Shown here: in pieces, positions 25,648-34,399 of the stretch
How the letters are laid out: each line of letters begins with the position of its first letter
How positions within the stretch are numbered: position 1 is the first letter of the stretch
Assembly: GCA_900316105.1 (NCBI GenBank)
Contig: ONBR01000001.1
Location: 88,228 to 152,227, forward strand
Direction: 5' to 3'
DNA length: 64,000 nucleotides
Origin: an uncultured Olsenella sp.
GTDB lineage: Bacteria; Actinomycetota; Coriobacteriia; Coriobacteriales; Atopobiaceae
Program-made: the position numbers and the translations under genes
The notes under the pieces: model-generated
Databases searched by the model: none
What the model was told of the DNA's origin: nothing
What the model saw: only the letters and a program-made list of their open reading frames with translations

Positions 25648-27483
25648 ATGAGCACTGCAAACGCAAATATCATCGCTCACATCTCGCACGCCACCCTTTT
25701 CTACGAGGGTGGCGTGCAGGCGTTAGATGACATTTCCCTGGATATCCACGAGGGCGAGCGCCTCTGCATCCTGGGGCACAACGGCTCGGGAAAGTCCACC
25801 CTGGCAAGCGTGCTGGCGGGCCTCCTGGCGCCCGATTCGGGCCTGGTAGAACTCGTGGGACAAAAGGTCTTTCACACCGATGCGCAGGGGCAGCCCCATG
25901 TCGACTTTGACGCCTATAGGACTGCCCGTCGCGAGCTGGGCCTGGTCTTTCAGAACCCCGACGACCAGATCGTGACCTCAATCGTCGAGGAGGACGTGGC
26001 CTTTGGCCCCGAGAACCTTGGCATTCCCGCCGAAGAAATCGGCCGCAGGGTGGCCCGCGAGCTCCACCGCGTGGCGATGCAGCCCTATGCAAAGGCGGAC
26101 CCCACCAAGCTCTCTGGCGGCCAGAAGCAGCGTGTTGCCATCGCGGGAGCCCTGGCAATGCACCCCCGCATGCTGGTCCTGGACGAGCCAGGCGCCCTCC
26201 TGGACGTGCGCGGTCGTCGCTCGATCATGGAGGTCATGGCGAAGCTCAAGGCCGCAGGCACCACCGTGGTCCACATCACCCACTTCATGGAGGAGGCCCT
26301 GGAGGCAGACCGCGTCGTCGTGATGAACCACGGTCACATAGTGCTGGAAGGCACTCCCACCGAAGTCTTTTCCCATGTGGGGACCATCACCAGCCTGGGC
26401 CTACGCGGGCCCTGGTGTGCTCGCCTCTCCACGCGCCTGCGCGAGCTGGGCATGGATGTGCCCTGGACCTGCCAGCAGGAGGAGCTCAGAGACTCCATTC
26501 TGCGGGCGACACACAAGGCCAGCTCGAACTCCGACGGAAAAGGTCGCAGTTACAGAACGCAGGGCACGGCCGCGGACCAAAAAGGGGTGAGCGAGCCAAA
26601 CGACCCCATCATCAGGGTGGACGACGTCTCCTATTCCTACCATACCTCCGACGGTCGAGACGACTCCCGGCCCGCCCTAGACGGAGTGTCCCTGACCATC
26701 AGGCGCGGCAGCAACACCGCCATCATCGGCCAGACCGGCTCGGGCAAGTCAACGCTCCTGCGCCTTCTCTGCGCCCTGGATATGCCTGACCGCGGGCATA
26801 TCGTCGTCGACGGTATCGACACCCAGGACAAGAAGGGCCGCAGGACCCTCAGGGGTACCCTGGGCTACGTGATGCAATACCCCGAACGCCAGCTCTTTGC
26901 CGAGACGGTCGAGCAGGACGTTTGCTTTGGCCCCAGGAACCTGGGCCTTTCCGAGGAAGAGGTCAAAAGCCGCTGCAAGCATGCCCTCGAGCTCGTGGGC
27001 CTTTCAGGCTTCGAGAAGGCCTCGCCCTTCGAGCTTTCGGGCGGTCAGCAGCGCATGTGCGCCATCGCCGGCATCCTGGCCATGCAGCCACCCGTCCTCA
27101 TCCTGGACGAGCCGTCGGCAGGCCTGGATCCGCGCGGTCGAACGGAGCTTTCACACATTGTGGACGACCTCTGCGAGCACGGCGTCACCATAGTGCAAGT
27201 CACCCATTCGCGCGCCATTGCCGTGAGGGCCGACGAGGTGATCGTCCTCAACCAGTCCCGTATCCTCATGCACGGCAGACCAGAGGAAGTTTTTTCCTAC
27301 CAGAACGAAAAGACCCTCCACGACGTTGGGCTGGGCATACCGACATCCCTGGAATGGGCGCGCGACCTGCAAGGACGTGGAATTCGCTGCGCCGAGGCAC
27401 CTCTGACCATGACGGAGCTGGCAGACTCGCTAGCTGCGGAATACGCCTCGCCTGCACGCCATGACGAGGAGGCGATGGCATAA
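25648..27483 (+). CDS. ecfA: Fused two-domain ECF transporter ATPase (EcfA-EcfA')
   Basis: This 611-residue protein joins two complete ABC ATPase domains that are usually separate EcfA1 and EcfA2 subunits. Domain 1 (about 10-240) has Walker A GHNGSGKST, signature LSGGQKQR and Walker B MLVLDEPGALLD; domain 2 (about 325-560) has GQTGSGKST, LSGGQQRM and VLILDEPSAGLD. A polar linker of about 70 residues separates them. Both Walker B glutamates are kept, so both sites look active. It powers vitamin uptake with EcfT, whose ATG overlaps its TAA stop. The Shine-Dalgarno is weak (AGAAAG). Confidence 0.94.
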   Translation: MSTANANIIAHISHATLFYEGGVQALDDISLDIHEGERLCILGHNGSGKSTLASVLAGLLAPDSGLVELVGQKVFHTDAQGQPHVDFDAYRTARRELGLVFQNPDDQIVTSIVEEDVAFGPENLGIPAEEIGRRVARELHRVAMQPYAKADPTKLSGGQKQRVAIAGALAMHPRMLVLDEPGALLDVRGRRSIMEVMAKLKAAGTTVVHITHFMEEALEADRVVVMNHGHIVLEGTPTEVFSHVGTITSLGLRGPWCARLSTRLRELGMDVPWTCQQEELRDSILRATHKASSNSDGKGRSYRTQGTAADQKGVSEPNDPIIRVDDVSYSYHTSDGRDDSRPALDGVSLTIRRGSNTAIIGQTGSGKSTLLRLLCALDMPDRGHIVVDGIDTQDKKGRRTLRGTLGYVMQYPERQLFAETVEQDVCFGPRNLGLSEEEVKSRCKHALELVGLSGFEKASPFELSGGQQRMCAIAGILAMQPPVLILDEPSAGLDPRGRTELSHIVDDLCEHGVTIVQVTHSRAIAVRADEVIVLNQSRILMHGRPEEVFSYQNEKTLHDVGLGIPTSLEWARDLQGRGIRCAEAPLTMTELADSLAAEYASPARHDEEAMA

Positions 27484-28274
27484 TGGCACTCCGCCTGAGC
27501 ATCGGCCAGTACCTGGCAAAGGAATCCCCCGTCCACCGCCTGGATCCCCGCGTGAAGGTCTTTGGCTCCCTGGTCATCATGGTGAGCGTCTTCTTCATCA
27601 CCGACCTGGCTCAGCTGCTTCTGGGCTATGCCTGCATGCTGGGGCTCATTGCCGCGGCAAAGATTCCGCCACGCAAGGTCGTTGAGTCCATAAAGCCCAT
27701 CGTGGTGGTCATAATGGTCCTCGCCGTCTTCAACCTCTTCCTGGTAAAAACGGGCGACACCCTCTGGGCCGCCGGCCCCCTTTCCATCACCACAGGCAGC
27801 ATCCACGTGGCCGTGGTCTACAGCCTTCGCCTGGTGATAGCTGTTCTGGCAGGGGCCCTTCTGCTACTGGCAACCACCCCCACCCAGCTCACGGACGCCT
27901 TCGACGCCGGAATGGCACCTCTTTCTAAAATCGGCCTGCCCGGCCACGAGCTGGCCATGGTCTTCTCGCTCATGCTGCGCTTCATTCCCACCATTGCGGA
28001 CGAGGCCCAGGCCATCCTGGACGCCCAGACCATGCGGGGGGCGCCCCTGGGCGAGGGTTCCCTGGCAAAGAGGGTCAAGGCCATCGCGCCTATCCTGATT
28101 GCCCTCCTGGCAAGCTCCATCCACCACGCCAATGGGCTCTCACGTGCCCTGGATGCCCGCTGCTACGAGGGTGGAGCGGCACGTAGTCACTGGCATCCCA
28201 TGCACATGCGCAAGGCAGACTGGGCCGCGCTCCTCGTCCTGGTCGCCTACGTCGCCGCGCTCGTCATCCTGTAG
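27483..28274 (+). CDS. ecfT: ECF transporter transmembrane subunit EcfT
   Basis: The 263-residue membrane protein begins SIGQYLAKESPVHRLDPRVK, typical of EcfT, and carries cytoplasmic coupling segments near residues 165-200, including ILDAQTMRGAPLGEGS and AIAPILIALLASSIHHANGLSRALDARCYEGG, read here in two parts. The Ala-Arg-Gly/ARCY-type motifs contact the ATPases. It starts in a TAATG overlap with the fused ATPase gene, so the two are translationally coupled. It is the last gene of the riboflavin uptake unit; a family A repeat follows. Confidence 0.95.
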   Translation: MALRLSIGQYLAKESPVHRLDPRVKVFGSLVIMVSVFFITDLAQLLLGYACMLGLIAAAKIPPRKVVESIKPIVVVIMVLAVFNLFLVKTGDTLWAAGPLSITTGSIHVAVVYSLRLVIAVLAGALLLLATTPTQLTDAFDAGMAPLSKIGLPGHELAMVFSLMLRFIPTIADEAQAILDAQTMRGAPLGEGSLAKRVKAIAPILIALLASSIHHANGLSRALDARCYEGGAARSHWHPMHMRKADWAALLVLVAYVAALVIL

Positions 28275-28278
28275 CGAT

Positions 28279-28341
28279 GTGACAAATACCCCAGGGATGA
28301 TTGTCCCAAAAAGGGACGCTCACGCCTGGGGCATTTGTCAC
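28279..28341. repeat. Palindromic intergenic repeat, family A copy 2
   Basis: Outer arms GTGACAAAT/ATTTGTCAC (perfect), middle arms CCCCAGGG/CCTGGGG, inner hairpin GTCCC-AAAAA-GGGAC. It fills the gap between convergent ecfT and the DUF2971 gene. It is the most regular copy of the family. Confidence 0.85.
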
Positions 28342-28343
28342 GC

Positions 28344-29258
28344 CTAACGGTAGCTGGAGACGCTGCGAGTCACGCGAACCCGATCGGGGTCCACACCATA
28401 ATTAGCCAGAAGCAAGCGAACGTCGCGACGATGGGCACGGCAGGTTGGCCCCAGGACCACACGCCGAAGTAGTTTCGACAGATCCACCCTCAGGCGGAAA
28501 TGCGGCACGATGTCGCGATCTCGGTCAGAGAAGTGCAGGCCCAATGGCTTGAAGAGGTCTCCGTACTCGACATCGAGCTTCTGCCTGGACTCGGCCAGGC
28601 GGCGGTCGTCAATCCAGATGGAGAGGCGCCTCTCCTCCTCGTCCGCGAAGGTCGGGTTCTTCAGAAATGGCGCGAGCAAGAAGAGCGTAGACTCGCATTT
28701 GCGCAGCTCCGCAATGAGGTCCACGGTAGACTGGTCGGTGTCGACATCGGCAAATGCCTGACGGATCTTCTTGTGGGCGACGGACTGGTCGTAGATCATC
28801 CGGTCGTACTCAAACTCGCTCTCGCCCGCACGCCTGTGGACCGCCTCGAATGCCGATTCGCGAAATCCCAGGGCCACGCCCGCGCCATCGTCAGCGTAGC
28901 CACGCCACTGGCCCAGGGAGTCCGAATGCACCGAGAAGCACATGGCATAGCAGCGTCGGAAGTCATTGACGCCGGGACTGACCAAGGGGCTCGAGAGATA
29001 GGCCGTCGCCACACCCGGATCGAAGCCCTCAGGCGGCGCCAAGGTGGAGCCCCAGCTCAGATGCTCACGGACGATGGTCGTAGCCTCTTTTCTGAACATG
29101 CGGGCAGCCCAATCCAACTCCATGCTGTCATTGGACTTGCTGATGTCCGAGAGCCAGAGCTCGCCACGACGCACGATGGAGATAAAGGTATGCAGGTCGC
29201 AGTAATGATAGACGAGCCTCTTGTCGCCGTGAGTCTCTGCCATGTGAGCTTCCGTCAT
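28344..29258 (-). CDS. DUF2971 domain-containing protein
   Basis: The 304-residue protein matches DUF2971: N-terminal LVYHYCDLHTFISIVRRGEL and WLSDISKSNDSMEL, then CFSVHSDSLGQWRGYADDG and GVALGFRES, which is the hallmark W-x-x-Y-x-D-x-G-x-G block, and a C-terminal half rich in charged residues. Members are soluble and of unknown function, and are sometimes found in variable or defence-associated regions. No phage or defence genes are adjacent here. The start has GGGAGG 5 bases upstream. It is a single-gene unit, convergent with ecfT. Confidence 0.88.
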   Translation of the reverse strand: MTEAHMAETHGDKRLVYHYCDLHTFISIVRRGELWLSDISKSNDSMELDWAARMFRKEATTIVREHLSWGSTLAPPEGFDPGVATAYLSSPLVSPGVNDFRRCYAMCFSVHSDSLGQWRGYADDGAGVALGFRESAFEAVHRRAGESEFEYDRMIYDQSVAHKKIRQAFADVDTDQSTVDLIAELRKCESTLFLLAPFLKNPTFADEEERRLSIWIDDRRLAESRQKLDVEYGDLFKPLGLHFSDRDRDIVPHFRLRVDLSKLLRRVVLGPTCRAHRRDVRLLLANYGVDPDRVRVTRSVSSYR

Positions 29259-29325
29259 GGATGCCTCCCTCGCTCCAACACAGATTCTAGCAGCCGCGCT
29301 GGCGAGACAATCCTGGCGACGTGCG

Positions 29326-30288
29326 TTACAGAGCGTGGTTTATAGGTGATCCATCGCGATCGAGCCAGGTCTGGGCAAGCGCCACCCAATTGGAGGCCGC
29401 CGGATTCACGTCTCCTGGAGTGGCCGAGGTCGTCTTGTCCGCTAGCGCCATGCCGTGCTGACCGCACTGAAAGAGATGGAACTCGCAGGGCACGCCTGCC
29501 TTCATGAGGGTGGTCACGAACTCGGAAGTCTCGTAGGCCCGCAGGAGGTCGTCGGTGGCCGTCTGCCACACGAAAGTCCTCGGCATGTCGGAGCGTATGT
29601 GCTTGCGCAGGTCGAGGGCGTCATAGTCCTCCTCGCCAGGAATCTTTGAACCAAAGACCGCCTGGAGTTGGAGCTCGGCCGCCTGCTTTGGGGTAAGGCC
29701 GTACTTGTCCCTCTCTTCGGCGGAACTGCTTCCCTTGACGGCTTCCGCTGCGGCAATCCGGTCCTTCACCAGATTCACCGTAACCATGGGATAGCAGAGG
29801 AGAATGCCGCGAGGCCGTGTCTCGTCGGCCCTCATGCTGCCCCGCTCGAGTAAGGCCGGATCGTCCCAGTGCTCTGCGAGGGAACCCACCACGTGACCTC
29901 CCGCCGAGAAGCCCATGGCGTAGATGCGCTCCTCGTTGATGTCCCAGTCGCTGGCGTGGGCATGTACGTAAGCCATGGCGCGCATGAGCGCATAGAGCGG
30001 CTCAGGATAGAGGGCCCTGGGATCGGTCTTTGGAAGTCGTCCAGGCTGCGATGGCGGACCCACCACCAAGACGGGATAGTGCAGGACAAAGACCTGGTAG
30101 CCCATACCCAGAAAGCGCATGGCGACAGGCTCCCCCTCGCGATGCGAGACCTTCTCGTAGGCACCGCCTGGACAGACGATGATTGCGGGTCGGGTCTTTG
30201 CATAGAAGGTATTGATCTGACTGTCGAGGACAAAGCACTCGAGCGAAGCGGTGCCTGCGGTATTGAGCTGCACGTTCTTGTAAATCAT
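29326..30288 (-). CDS. Alpha/beta hydrolase (acetyl-esterase / feruloyl-esterase-like)
   Basis: The 320-residue protein has an alpha/beta hydrolase fold: an oxyanion-loop segment IVCPGGAYEKVSHREGEPVA, the nucleophile in YAMGFSAGGHVVGS, an acid in ATDDLLRAYE and the catalytic His in CGQHGMALAD. The layout resembles the BD-FAE/acetyl-xylan-esterase group that removes acyl groups from sugars. There is no signal peptide, so the substrate would be taken up first. The ATG at 30288 is preceded by CGGGGG; a start 159 bases upstream lies in noncoding-looking DNA. A promoter candidate lies at 30330-30357. Confidence 0.88.
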   Translation of the reverse strand: MIYKNVQLNTAGTASLECFVLDSQINTFYAKTRPAIIVCPGGAYEKVSHREGEPVAMRFLGMGYQVFVLHYPVLVVGPPSQPGRLPKTDPRALYPEPLYALMRAMAYVHAHASDWDINEERIYAMGFSAGGHVVGSLAEHWDDPALLERGSMRADETRPRGILLCYPMVTVNLVKDRIAAAEAVKGSSSAEERDKYGLTPKQAAELQLQAVFGSKIPGEEDYDALDLRKHIRSDMPRTFVWQTATDDLLRAYETSEFVTTLMKAGVPCEFHLFQCGQHGMALADKTTSATPGDVNPAASNWVALAQTWLDRDGSPINHAL

Positions 30289-30641
30289 GCGGACCCCCGA
30301 ATACGCTGTGGGCTTTTTCACATTTTTGCATATTACCCGGTCCAGTACACGCTGAAATAGGATGAGACCAGCCGCAAGGCGGGATACGGGGGCCGAACGC
30401 TCCCCACTACCGGACTCAAGACGCAAAACCCCGCCCCCACATCCCACATATCACGAAGCTGTGACAAAAGTGTCTTGTCCACCTTTGGATCATGCCCCGC
30501 TGACCTGCGGAATGAGCCAATAGTGGCCTGGCCCAATTTGGCTCGTTGTGTGACTTTCTTCATAACTTGAAAAAAGTAATCGGGCACCGACTCTTCGAGC
30601 CGCCCAACTGCTATCCTAACTTTCGTCAGGAGGTGTCGAAA
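30289..30641. other. Divergent intergenic region, esterase and ROK genes
   Basis: This 353-base gap separates the divergent esterase and ROK-family genes. It contains an AT-rich promoter-like segment near each start and a GC-rich centre. No gene was found. Because ROK repressors commonly control neighbouring sugar genes, an operator for the ROK protein is likely here, but I see no clean dyad. Confidence 0.4.
30330..30357 (-). promoter_or_regulatory. Candidate promoter for the esterase gene
   Basis: On the minus strand TTTCAG and TAATAT are separated by 16 bases, about 42 bases before the ATG. Confidence 0.4.
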
Positions 30642-31622
30642 GTGGCAAACACCGAGGAACTCAAGCGTCGCAACATAGTCAGCGTCCTGCGCTGCCTGGA
30701 TGACGGCAAGGCCTGGAACAAGGCCCAGCTCGCCGAAGCCACCGGCCTCTCCGCGGGCTCCCTTACCAAGATCCTCCACGAGCTCCAGGATACGGGCGAG
30801 ATTCTCTTCCTGGGCACCGCCCCCAGCACGGGCGGTCGGCGTCCCAAGGAGTTCGCCCTCAACCCGGACTTCTGCCATATGGTCCAGGTGGCCATCACCG
30901 TCCGCCCCATGGACTACCTAATTCGCAGTACAACCTGCGACCTCAACGGGACCGTCCTGGCCACTCGAGCCATGGACTCCCCTACCTGCACCGCCCGGGA
31001 TCTGGTGGCCGCGGTGAAGTCGGCCCTGGCAGAGGACCCCAAGGTCGGCATCGCCTGCATCGCCAACCCCGGCGTTTCCGTCGCGGGTAGGGTCCTGGCC
31101 TCCGACGCCGAGGGTCTGACGGGTTCCGACCTCGCTGCCGCGATCGACACGGCTTGCGGAATCTCCTCCGTTGTGGAGAACGACGTCAACGCCGCAGCCA
31201 TCGGCCTCTGGGAGGACTGCCACGTCCAGAGTCTGGCCCTTCTCTACCAGCCTGCCCGCTACTACGTGGGTGTGGGCATGGTCATTGGCGGCAGGCTCTA
31301 CAACGGCGCCTCGCATGCGGCTGGCGAGCTTCGCTACCTGCCCTTTTATACCGAGGCAGAGCAGGATGCGGCGCTCGCGTCCGACCCGACAGACCTCCTC
31401 GCCAAACAGCTGGCGACCCTCAATTGTGTGATGAATCCCGAGTTCGTGGGCATCTGCGCCGAGCAAGGTGTCGCAGCGGACCTCGAGGCCTACCTGCGCT
31501 ACATCCCCCAGAAGTTCCGGCCACGCGTGATCGCGGTCGACGACTTTGATAAGAAAGTCGAGCGGGGTCTCGCGGCAATCGCACGCGACGTCCTGCTCTC
31601 CAAGAGAGAGGAAAGGCAATGA
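30642..31622 (+). CDS. ROK-family transcriptional regulator
   Basis: I start this 326-residue protein at GTG (30642), 7 bases after a strong AGGAGG. The N-terminal helix-turn-helix (about 5-65; WNKAQLAEATGLSAGSLTKI) is followed by a wing with GGRRPKEFALN, then a ROK sugar-kinase-like domain with VVENDVNAAAIGLWED, and VGVGMVIGGRLYNGASHAAG. The usual ROK zinc motif CxCGxxGC is not evident, so this is a divergent member; kinase activity is doubtful. It probably represses sugar genes such as the adjacent VOC-PHP-MFS string, which it overlaps by 4 bases. Confidence 0.88.
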   Translation: MANTEELKRRNIVSVLRCLDDGKAWNKAQLAEATGLSAGSLTKILHELQDTGEILFLGTAPSTGGRRPKEFALNPDFCHMVQVAITVRPMDYLIRSTTCDLNGTVLATRAMDSPTCTARDLVAAVKSALAEDPKVGIACIANPGVSVAGRVLASDAEGLTGSDLAAAIDTACGISSVVENDVNAAAIGLWEDCHVQSLALLYQPARYYVGVGMVIGGRLYNGASHAAGELRYLPFYTEAEQDAALASDPTDLLAKQLATLNCVMNPEFVGICAEQGVAADLEAYLRYIPQKFRPRVIAVDDFDKKVERGLAAIARDVLLSKREERQ

Positions 31623-32008
31623 GAATCGAGCATGTTGCCCTGTACGTGAACGACCTGGAGGGTGCCCGTGCCTTCTTCGAGAAGTACTTCGGAGCGCACG
31701 TCACCGACAAGCCCTACCACAACCCCCGGACGGACTTCCGTTCCTACTTCATGGGCTTCGACGACGGCTCTGCCCGCCTGGAGCTCATGCACAAGCCCGA
31801 CATGGACCAGGTCGACAAGCCCCTCAACCGGACGGGCTATGCCCACCTGACCTTCGCCCTGGGCTCCTACGAGCGGGTCGACAAGCTGGCCGCCCGCCTG
31901 GCCGAGGACGGCTACGAGACCATCAGCGGCCCCCGCACCACGGGCGACGGCTACTACGAGGCCTGCGTCCTGGGCTTCGAGGGCAACCAGATCGAGATCA
32001 CCATCTAG
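31619..32008 (+). CDS. VOC-family (glyoxalase-fold) protein
   Basis: The 129-residue protein has the paired beta-alpha-beta-beta-beta modules of the vicinal oxygen chelate superfamily. It starts MRIEHVALYVNDLEGARAFF; the metal-ligand positions His5, Glu near residue 58 (ARLELMHKP), His near 78 (YAHLTFAL) and Glu near 126 (QIEITI) are all present. Members include lactoylglutathione lyase and epimerases; the reaction here is unknown. The ATG overlaps the ROK stop (ATGA), so they are translationally coupled. Confidence 0.88.
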   Translation: MRIEHVALYVNDLEGARAFFEKYFGAHVTDKPYHNPRTDFRSYFMGFDDGSARLELMHKPDMDQVDKPLNRTGYAHLTFALGSYERVDKLAARLAEDGYETISGPRTTGDGYYEACVLGFEGNQIEITI

Positions 32009-32100
32009 GACTGCGCGAGCGACGGGCAAAGGTCCGTGCCATGTGACAGCCAAGACCACGCCAAAGACGACGGGCGCCACGGCGCTGAAAGGAAACCGAC

Positions 32101-32958
32101 ATGCTGGCTGACTACCACCTGCACTGCGAGCTCTCAGACGACTCCGAGGAGCGCATGGAGGACCAGATCGAGCAGGGAATCAAGCTTGGCCTGGACGAGA
32201 TGTGCTTCACCGACCACGTGGACTACGGCGTCAAGCGCGACTGGACCGACGAGATCGAGTGGCACGACACCTTCGAGCACGGCGAGTGGCGCCACCAGGC
32301 CCTGGCCAACGTAAACTACCCCGAGTACTTCTCCAAGCTGACCCGCATGCAGAAGACCTACGCGGACAAGATCGCCATCAAGAAGGGCCTGGAGTTTGGC
32401 ATCCAGACAATCACCATGGCCCAGTACGAGCAGCTCTACGCCGACTGGGCCGACGAGCTTGACTTTGTCCTCCTCTCCATGCACCAGGTGGACAACCTGG
32501 AGTTCTGGACCCAAGACTTCCAGAAGGGCCGCACCCAGGAGGAGTTCCGCACCAGGTACCTTGAGGAGATCCTGGCCGTCCAGCAGCAGTTCAAGCACTA
32601 CAGCGTCCTGGCCCACCTGGACCTGCTTGCCCGCTACGACCAGTGCGGCCCCTACCCCTTCGAGAAGGAGCGCGACCTCTATGCCGAGATCCTGCGGCAG
32701 GCCATCGCCGACGGCAAGGGCATCGAGCTCAACACCTCCTCCTGGCACTATGGCCTAGACGACACCACGCCCTCCCGCGAGATCCTGCGCCTCTACAAGG
32801 ACCTGGGCGGCTCGATCGTCACCATCGGCAGCGACGCCCACTCGACCAAGTACCTGGGTGACCACCTCAGGGACGCCCAGGACATCCTCAAGAACGGGAT
32901 CGGAATCGAGACCATCTGCACCTTTGACAAGATGGTGCCCGTCTTCCACAAGATCTAG
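32101..32958 (+). CDS. PHP-domain phosphatase (histidinol-phosphatase HisK-like)
   Basis: The 285-residue protein starts MLADYHLHCELSDDS, with the PHP metal-binding HxH motif, then CFTDHVDYG, KKGLEFGIQ, LLSMHQVDN, YSVLAHLDLLARY, ELNTSSW and GSDAHSTKYLG, which supply the remaining metal ligands. It resembles HisK-type histidinol-phosphatase. No his biosynthesis genes are next to it, and its place between a VOC protein and an MFS transporter suggests it may dephosphorylate another small phospho-compound. AAAGGAAA precedes the ATG. Confidence 0.85.
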   Translation: MLADYHLHCELSDDSEERMEDQIEQGIKLGLDEMCFTDHVDYGVKRDWTDEIEWHDTFEHGEWRHQALANVNYPEYFSKLTRMQKTYADKIAIKKGLEFGIQTITMAQYEQLYADWADELDFVLLSMHQVDNLEFWTQDFQKGRTQEEFRTRYLEEILAVQQQFKHYSVLAHLDLLARYDQCGPYPFEKERDLYAEILRQAIADGKGIELNTSSWHYGLDDTTPSREILRLYKDLGGSIVTIGSDAHSTKYLGDHLRDAQDILKNGIGIETICTFDKMVPVFHKI

Positions 32959-32966
32959 GGAGTTCC

Positions 32967-34205
32967 ATGCACCTCAAGAGCTTCCAGACCACCATGTACG
33001 CCTGCTTCGTGGGCTACATAGTCCAAGCCATCGTCAACAACTTTGCACCCCTCCTCTTTGTGACCTTCAACCGGGAGTTCGGCATCCCCCTGTCCAGCAT
33101 CACCCTGCTGATTACCTTCAATTTCCTCCTTCAGCTGCTGGTAGACCTGGCGGCGGTCTACTTCGTGGACCGGATCGGCTACCGGGCCTCCGCGGTCCTT
33201 GCCCATGTATTTGCCACGGCGGGGCTCGCTCTCCTGACGGTCCTGCCCGGGGTCACGCCTGACCCCTTCGTGGGCCTCTTCATCTCCGTGGCCATCTATG
33301 CGGTGGGAGGTGGCCTTTTGGAGGTCATCATCAGCCCCATCGTGGAGGCCTGCCCCACGGACAACAAGGAGGCCGCCATGAGCCTCCTCCACTCCTTCTA
33401 CTGCTGGGGCTACATGGGCGTAGTCTTTCTGTCCACGGTCTTCTTTGCGGTCTTCGGCATCTCCAACTGGCGGATCGCTGCCCTGGTCTGGGCCCTGGTC
33501 CCCCTGATCAACGGCATCATCTTTACCCAGGTGCCCATCCAGACCCTGGCCGAGGAGTCGGGCGTGGAGGACATACCCCTGGGCAGACTCCTGCGACGCC
33601 GCATCTTCTGGCTCCTCTTCGTCATGATGATGTGCGCCGGTGCCTGCGAGCAGGCCGTCTCCCAGTGGGCCTCCGCCTACGCCGAAAGTGCCCTGGGGAT
33701 CCAGAAGTGGGTGGGCGATTTGGCCGGCCCCATGGCCTTCGCGGCGCTCATGGGCACGGCCCGTCTCATCTATGGCAAGAAGGGCGAGGGCCTGGATCTG
33801 CAGAAGTTCATGGTTGGGTCCGCCGTCCTCTGCCTTAGCTCCTACTTGGTCGTCTCCCTCTCGCCCTGGCCGGCCCTGGGCCTGGTGGGCATGGCCCTCT
33901 GTGGCTTCTCGGTGGGCATCATGTGGCCGGGAACCTTCTCCCTCGCCACAATGTCGGTCAAGGGCGGCGGCATGGCCATGTTCTCGCTTCTGGCCCTGGC
34001 AGGCGACATCGGATGCTCGGGCGGGCCCACCTTGGCGGGCATGGTGTCCGCCGCCGCAGGCGACAACCTGCGCCTGGGCATCCTGGCAGCCATCGTCTTT
34101 CCCCTGGCCCTCCTGGCCTGCCTGGTCTTCCTGCGAAGCAAACGACACGAGGGGTTAGTGAAAAGGAGTGCCGTAGACGGTGAGGTCGCCCCCGACGGGG
34201 CATAG
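32967..34205 (+). CDS. Major facilitator superfamily transporter
   Basis: The 412-residue protein has about twelve hydrophobic segments. It starts with a short cytoplasmic tail and FVGYIVQAIVNNFAPLLFVT; the loop between helices 2 and 3 has FVDRIGYRAS (MFS motif A-like). A charged central loop follows helix 6. It lies 8 bases after the PHP gene, so ROK, VOC, PHP and MFS probably form one operon for a sugar or sugar-like compound. Its last codons overlap an EIIA(Glc) remnant on the opposite strand. Confidence 0.9.
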   Translation: MHLKSFQTTMYACFVGYIVQAIVNNFAPLLFVTFNREFGIPLSSITLLITFNFLLQLLVDLAAVYFVDRIGYRASAVLAHVFATAGLALLTVLPGVTPDPFVGLFISVAIYAVGGGLLEVIISPIVEACPTDNKEAAMSLLHSFYCWGYMGVVFLSTVFFAVFGISNWRIAALVWALVPLINGIIFTQVPIQTLAEESGVEDIPLGRLLRRRIFWLLFVMMMCAGACEQAVSQWASAYAESALGIQKWVGDLAGPMAFAALMGTARLIYGKKGEGLDLQKFMVGSAVLCLSSYLVVSLSPWPALGLVGMALCGFSVGIMWPGTFSLATMSVKGGGMAMFSLLALAGDIGCSGGPTLAGMVSAAAGDNLRLGILAAIVFPLALLACLVFLRSKRHEGLVKRSAVDGEVAPDGA

Positions 34206-34297
34206 ACCGTCTCACCGGAGAGCTTGAAGGCTACGCCCTTGCCCATGGCCATGCTGGAAAAGACGGGGCCGGCCACCTCCCCAAGCAGGTTTCCAGT
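34187..34297 (-). pseudogene. Remnant of a PTS EIIA(Glc)-type domain
   Basis: Minus-strand codons between a TAG (34298-34300) and the 3' end of the MFS gene read GNLLGEVAGPVFSSMAMGKG, then VAFKLSGETVYAPSG. This matches the early part of the EIIA(Glc) domain, where the consensus runs GEV...DPVFSSxxMGxGxAxKPS...VYAP.DG. The upstream APVSG-like stretch is interrupted and the downstream part with the phospho-His is gone. The MFS reading frame now covers its end. I see no start codon or Shine-Dalgarno. I call it a decayed gene fragment, on pattern evidence only. Confidence 0.6.
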
Positions 34298-34399
34298 CTA
34301 TGAGACTCGGTGAGCCGACCGCCGACAGGGCCACCTGCGCGCGTATCATAGAATGTGTATGTGCACCTGCCATTCCATCCCTGCGGAAGGATACCTGTC

